Shown piece after piece: positions 63,537 through 64,000 of a stretch of DNA of 64,000 bases (position 1 is its first letter; every line of letters begins with the position of its first letter). A program made the position numbers and the translations under genes. The stretch is from Sinorhizobium meliloti (GTDB lineage: Bacteria; Pseudomonadota; Alphaproteobacteria; Rhizobiales; Rhizobiaceae), in NCBI RefSeq assembly GCF_035610345.1, contig NZ_CP141214.1, positions 900,230 to 964,229 of the forward strand. The letters are read 5' to 3'. The notes below the pieces were generated by a model. That model worked only from the letters and a program-made list of their open reading frames with translations, was not told where the DNA came from and made no database searches.

Positions 63537-64000
63537 TTACGACTTTATGCCACCGAAGAACCGGAAACCGAATTTCCAATTCACGAAGAGGTAGAGGGCG
63601 ATGACGGGGAGCGAATAGATCAGCGAATAGGCGGCCAGCAGCGTGACGATCGGCGTGCCGGCTTCCGAGTAGAAGGAGTAGATGGCGACGGATGCCGGCA
63701 TCAGCTTGTCGCTGCGCAACAGGATGAAGGGGATGAGGAAGCTGCCCCAGATGTTGACGAAGGCCCAGACGACAACCACGACGATGCCCGGCCGGATGAC
63801 CGGCAGCGCCACATCGAAGAACGCCTGGAGCGGCGAGGCGCCGGCGACCATCGCGCTCTCTTCATAGGAGCGCGGGATGGCGTCGATGAAATCGCGAAGA
63901 TGAACATCGCTGTCGGCAACAGCCCGCCGGCAAAGACGAGAATGACGGCAAGATGGGTGTCGATAAGGCCCGCTGCCGAGATGATCAGGAAAATCGGCAC
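63537..64000 (-). pseudogene. Sugar ABC permease (MalG/UgpE-like), apparent one-base frameshift, runs off the window
   Basis: The C-terminal frame (63537-63895) reads PRSYEESAMVAGASPLQAFFDVALPVIRPGIVVV, the EAA loop of MalG-type permeases, and ends in FGFRFFGGIKS. The upstream part (IDTHLAVILVFAGGLLPTAMFIF) lies in another frame. The two join if one base is added near 63893-63898, where the expected FRDFID codons read TTCGCGATTTC instead of TTC-CGC-GAT-TTC. This could be a true pseudogene or a sequencing error. The N-terminal half is outside the window. Confidence 0.75.

Noticed and set aside
1..64000. CRISPR arrays, rRNA operons or nodulation genes
   Set aside because: I saw no regularly spaced repeats, no rRNA motifs and no nod/nif/fix genes anywhere in the window.

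Overview
The window looks like a chromosomal or large-plasmid segment of a rhizobial alphaproteobacterium (Rhizobium/Sinorhizobium group). The strongest sign is a full-length pyruvate carboxylase very close in size and layout to the R. etli enzyme. IS66, ISL3 and ISKra4 elements, a recombinase-in-trio (RIT) element and many ABC importers fit the same group. The window has no rRNA, no convincing tRNA and no CRISPR array.

Layout. 1-16 kb: the end of a sugar isomerase gene; an ISL3 element with decayed transposase but intact ends; then a LysR regulator and a co-directional operon of an ABC importer (ATPase, two-domain permease, binding protein), a class I aminotransferase, a PEP-mutase-family enzyme with the phosphonopyruvate hydrolase signature, a D-amino-acid-type aminotransferase and a glutamate dehydrogenase, followed by pyruvate carboxylase. 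I read the operon as a self-contained 2-amino-3-phosphonopropionate (phosphonoalanine) uptake and degradation system: import, transamination to phosphonopyruvate, hydrolysis to pyruvate and phosphate, and recycling of glutamate to 2-oxoglutarate and ammonium.

16-29.8 kb is an accessory graveyard: a reverse-transcriptase fragment, VapC with a degenerate antitoxin, an exported alpha carbonic anhydrase, a serine resolvase with a res-like site, a frameshifted XRE regulator, an IS66 element (exact 8-bp target duplication) whose tnpC is split by a RIT element, a truncated P-loop ATPase, a nitrobindin-like protein and two small ORFs.

29.8-45.5 kb: a large cyclase/STAND/TPR signalling protein with altered cyclase residues; a peptide-type ABC importer operon containing the remnant of an S9 peptidase; a divergent LysR / Cys-Met lyase pair with a clear LysR-type operator; and a four-gene polar amino acid importer downstream of the lyase.

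45.5-58.8 kb: mostly minus-strand oxidoreductases and hydrolases (two MDR dehydrogenases, Gfo/Idh, two paralogous SDRs, MBL-fold and chloroperoxidase-like exported hydrolases, tautomerase, DsrE, NTF2-like) with an AraC regulator and a winged-helix/STAND/TPR regulator.

58.8-64 kb: a mosaic of truncated pieces (ISKra4, type I secretion ABC, NCS1-like sensor domain), then a CehA/McbA PHP phosphoesterase and a sugar ABC importer whose permease runs off the window and carries an apparent one-base frameshift.
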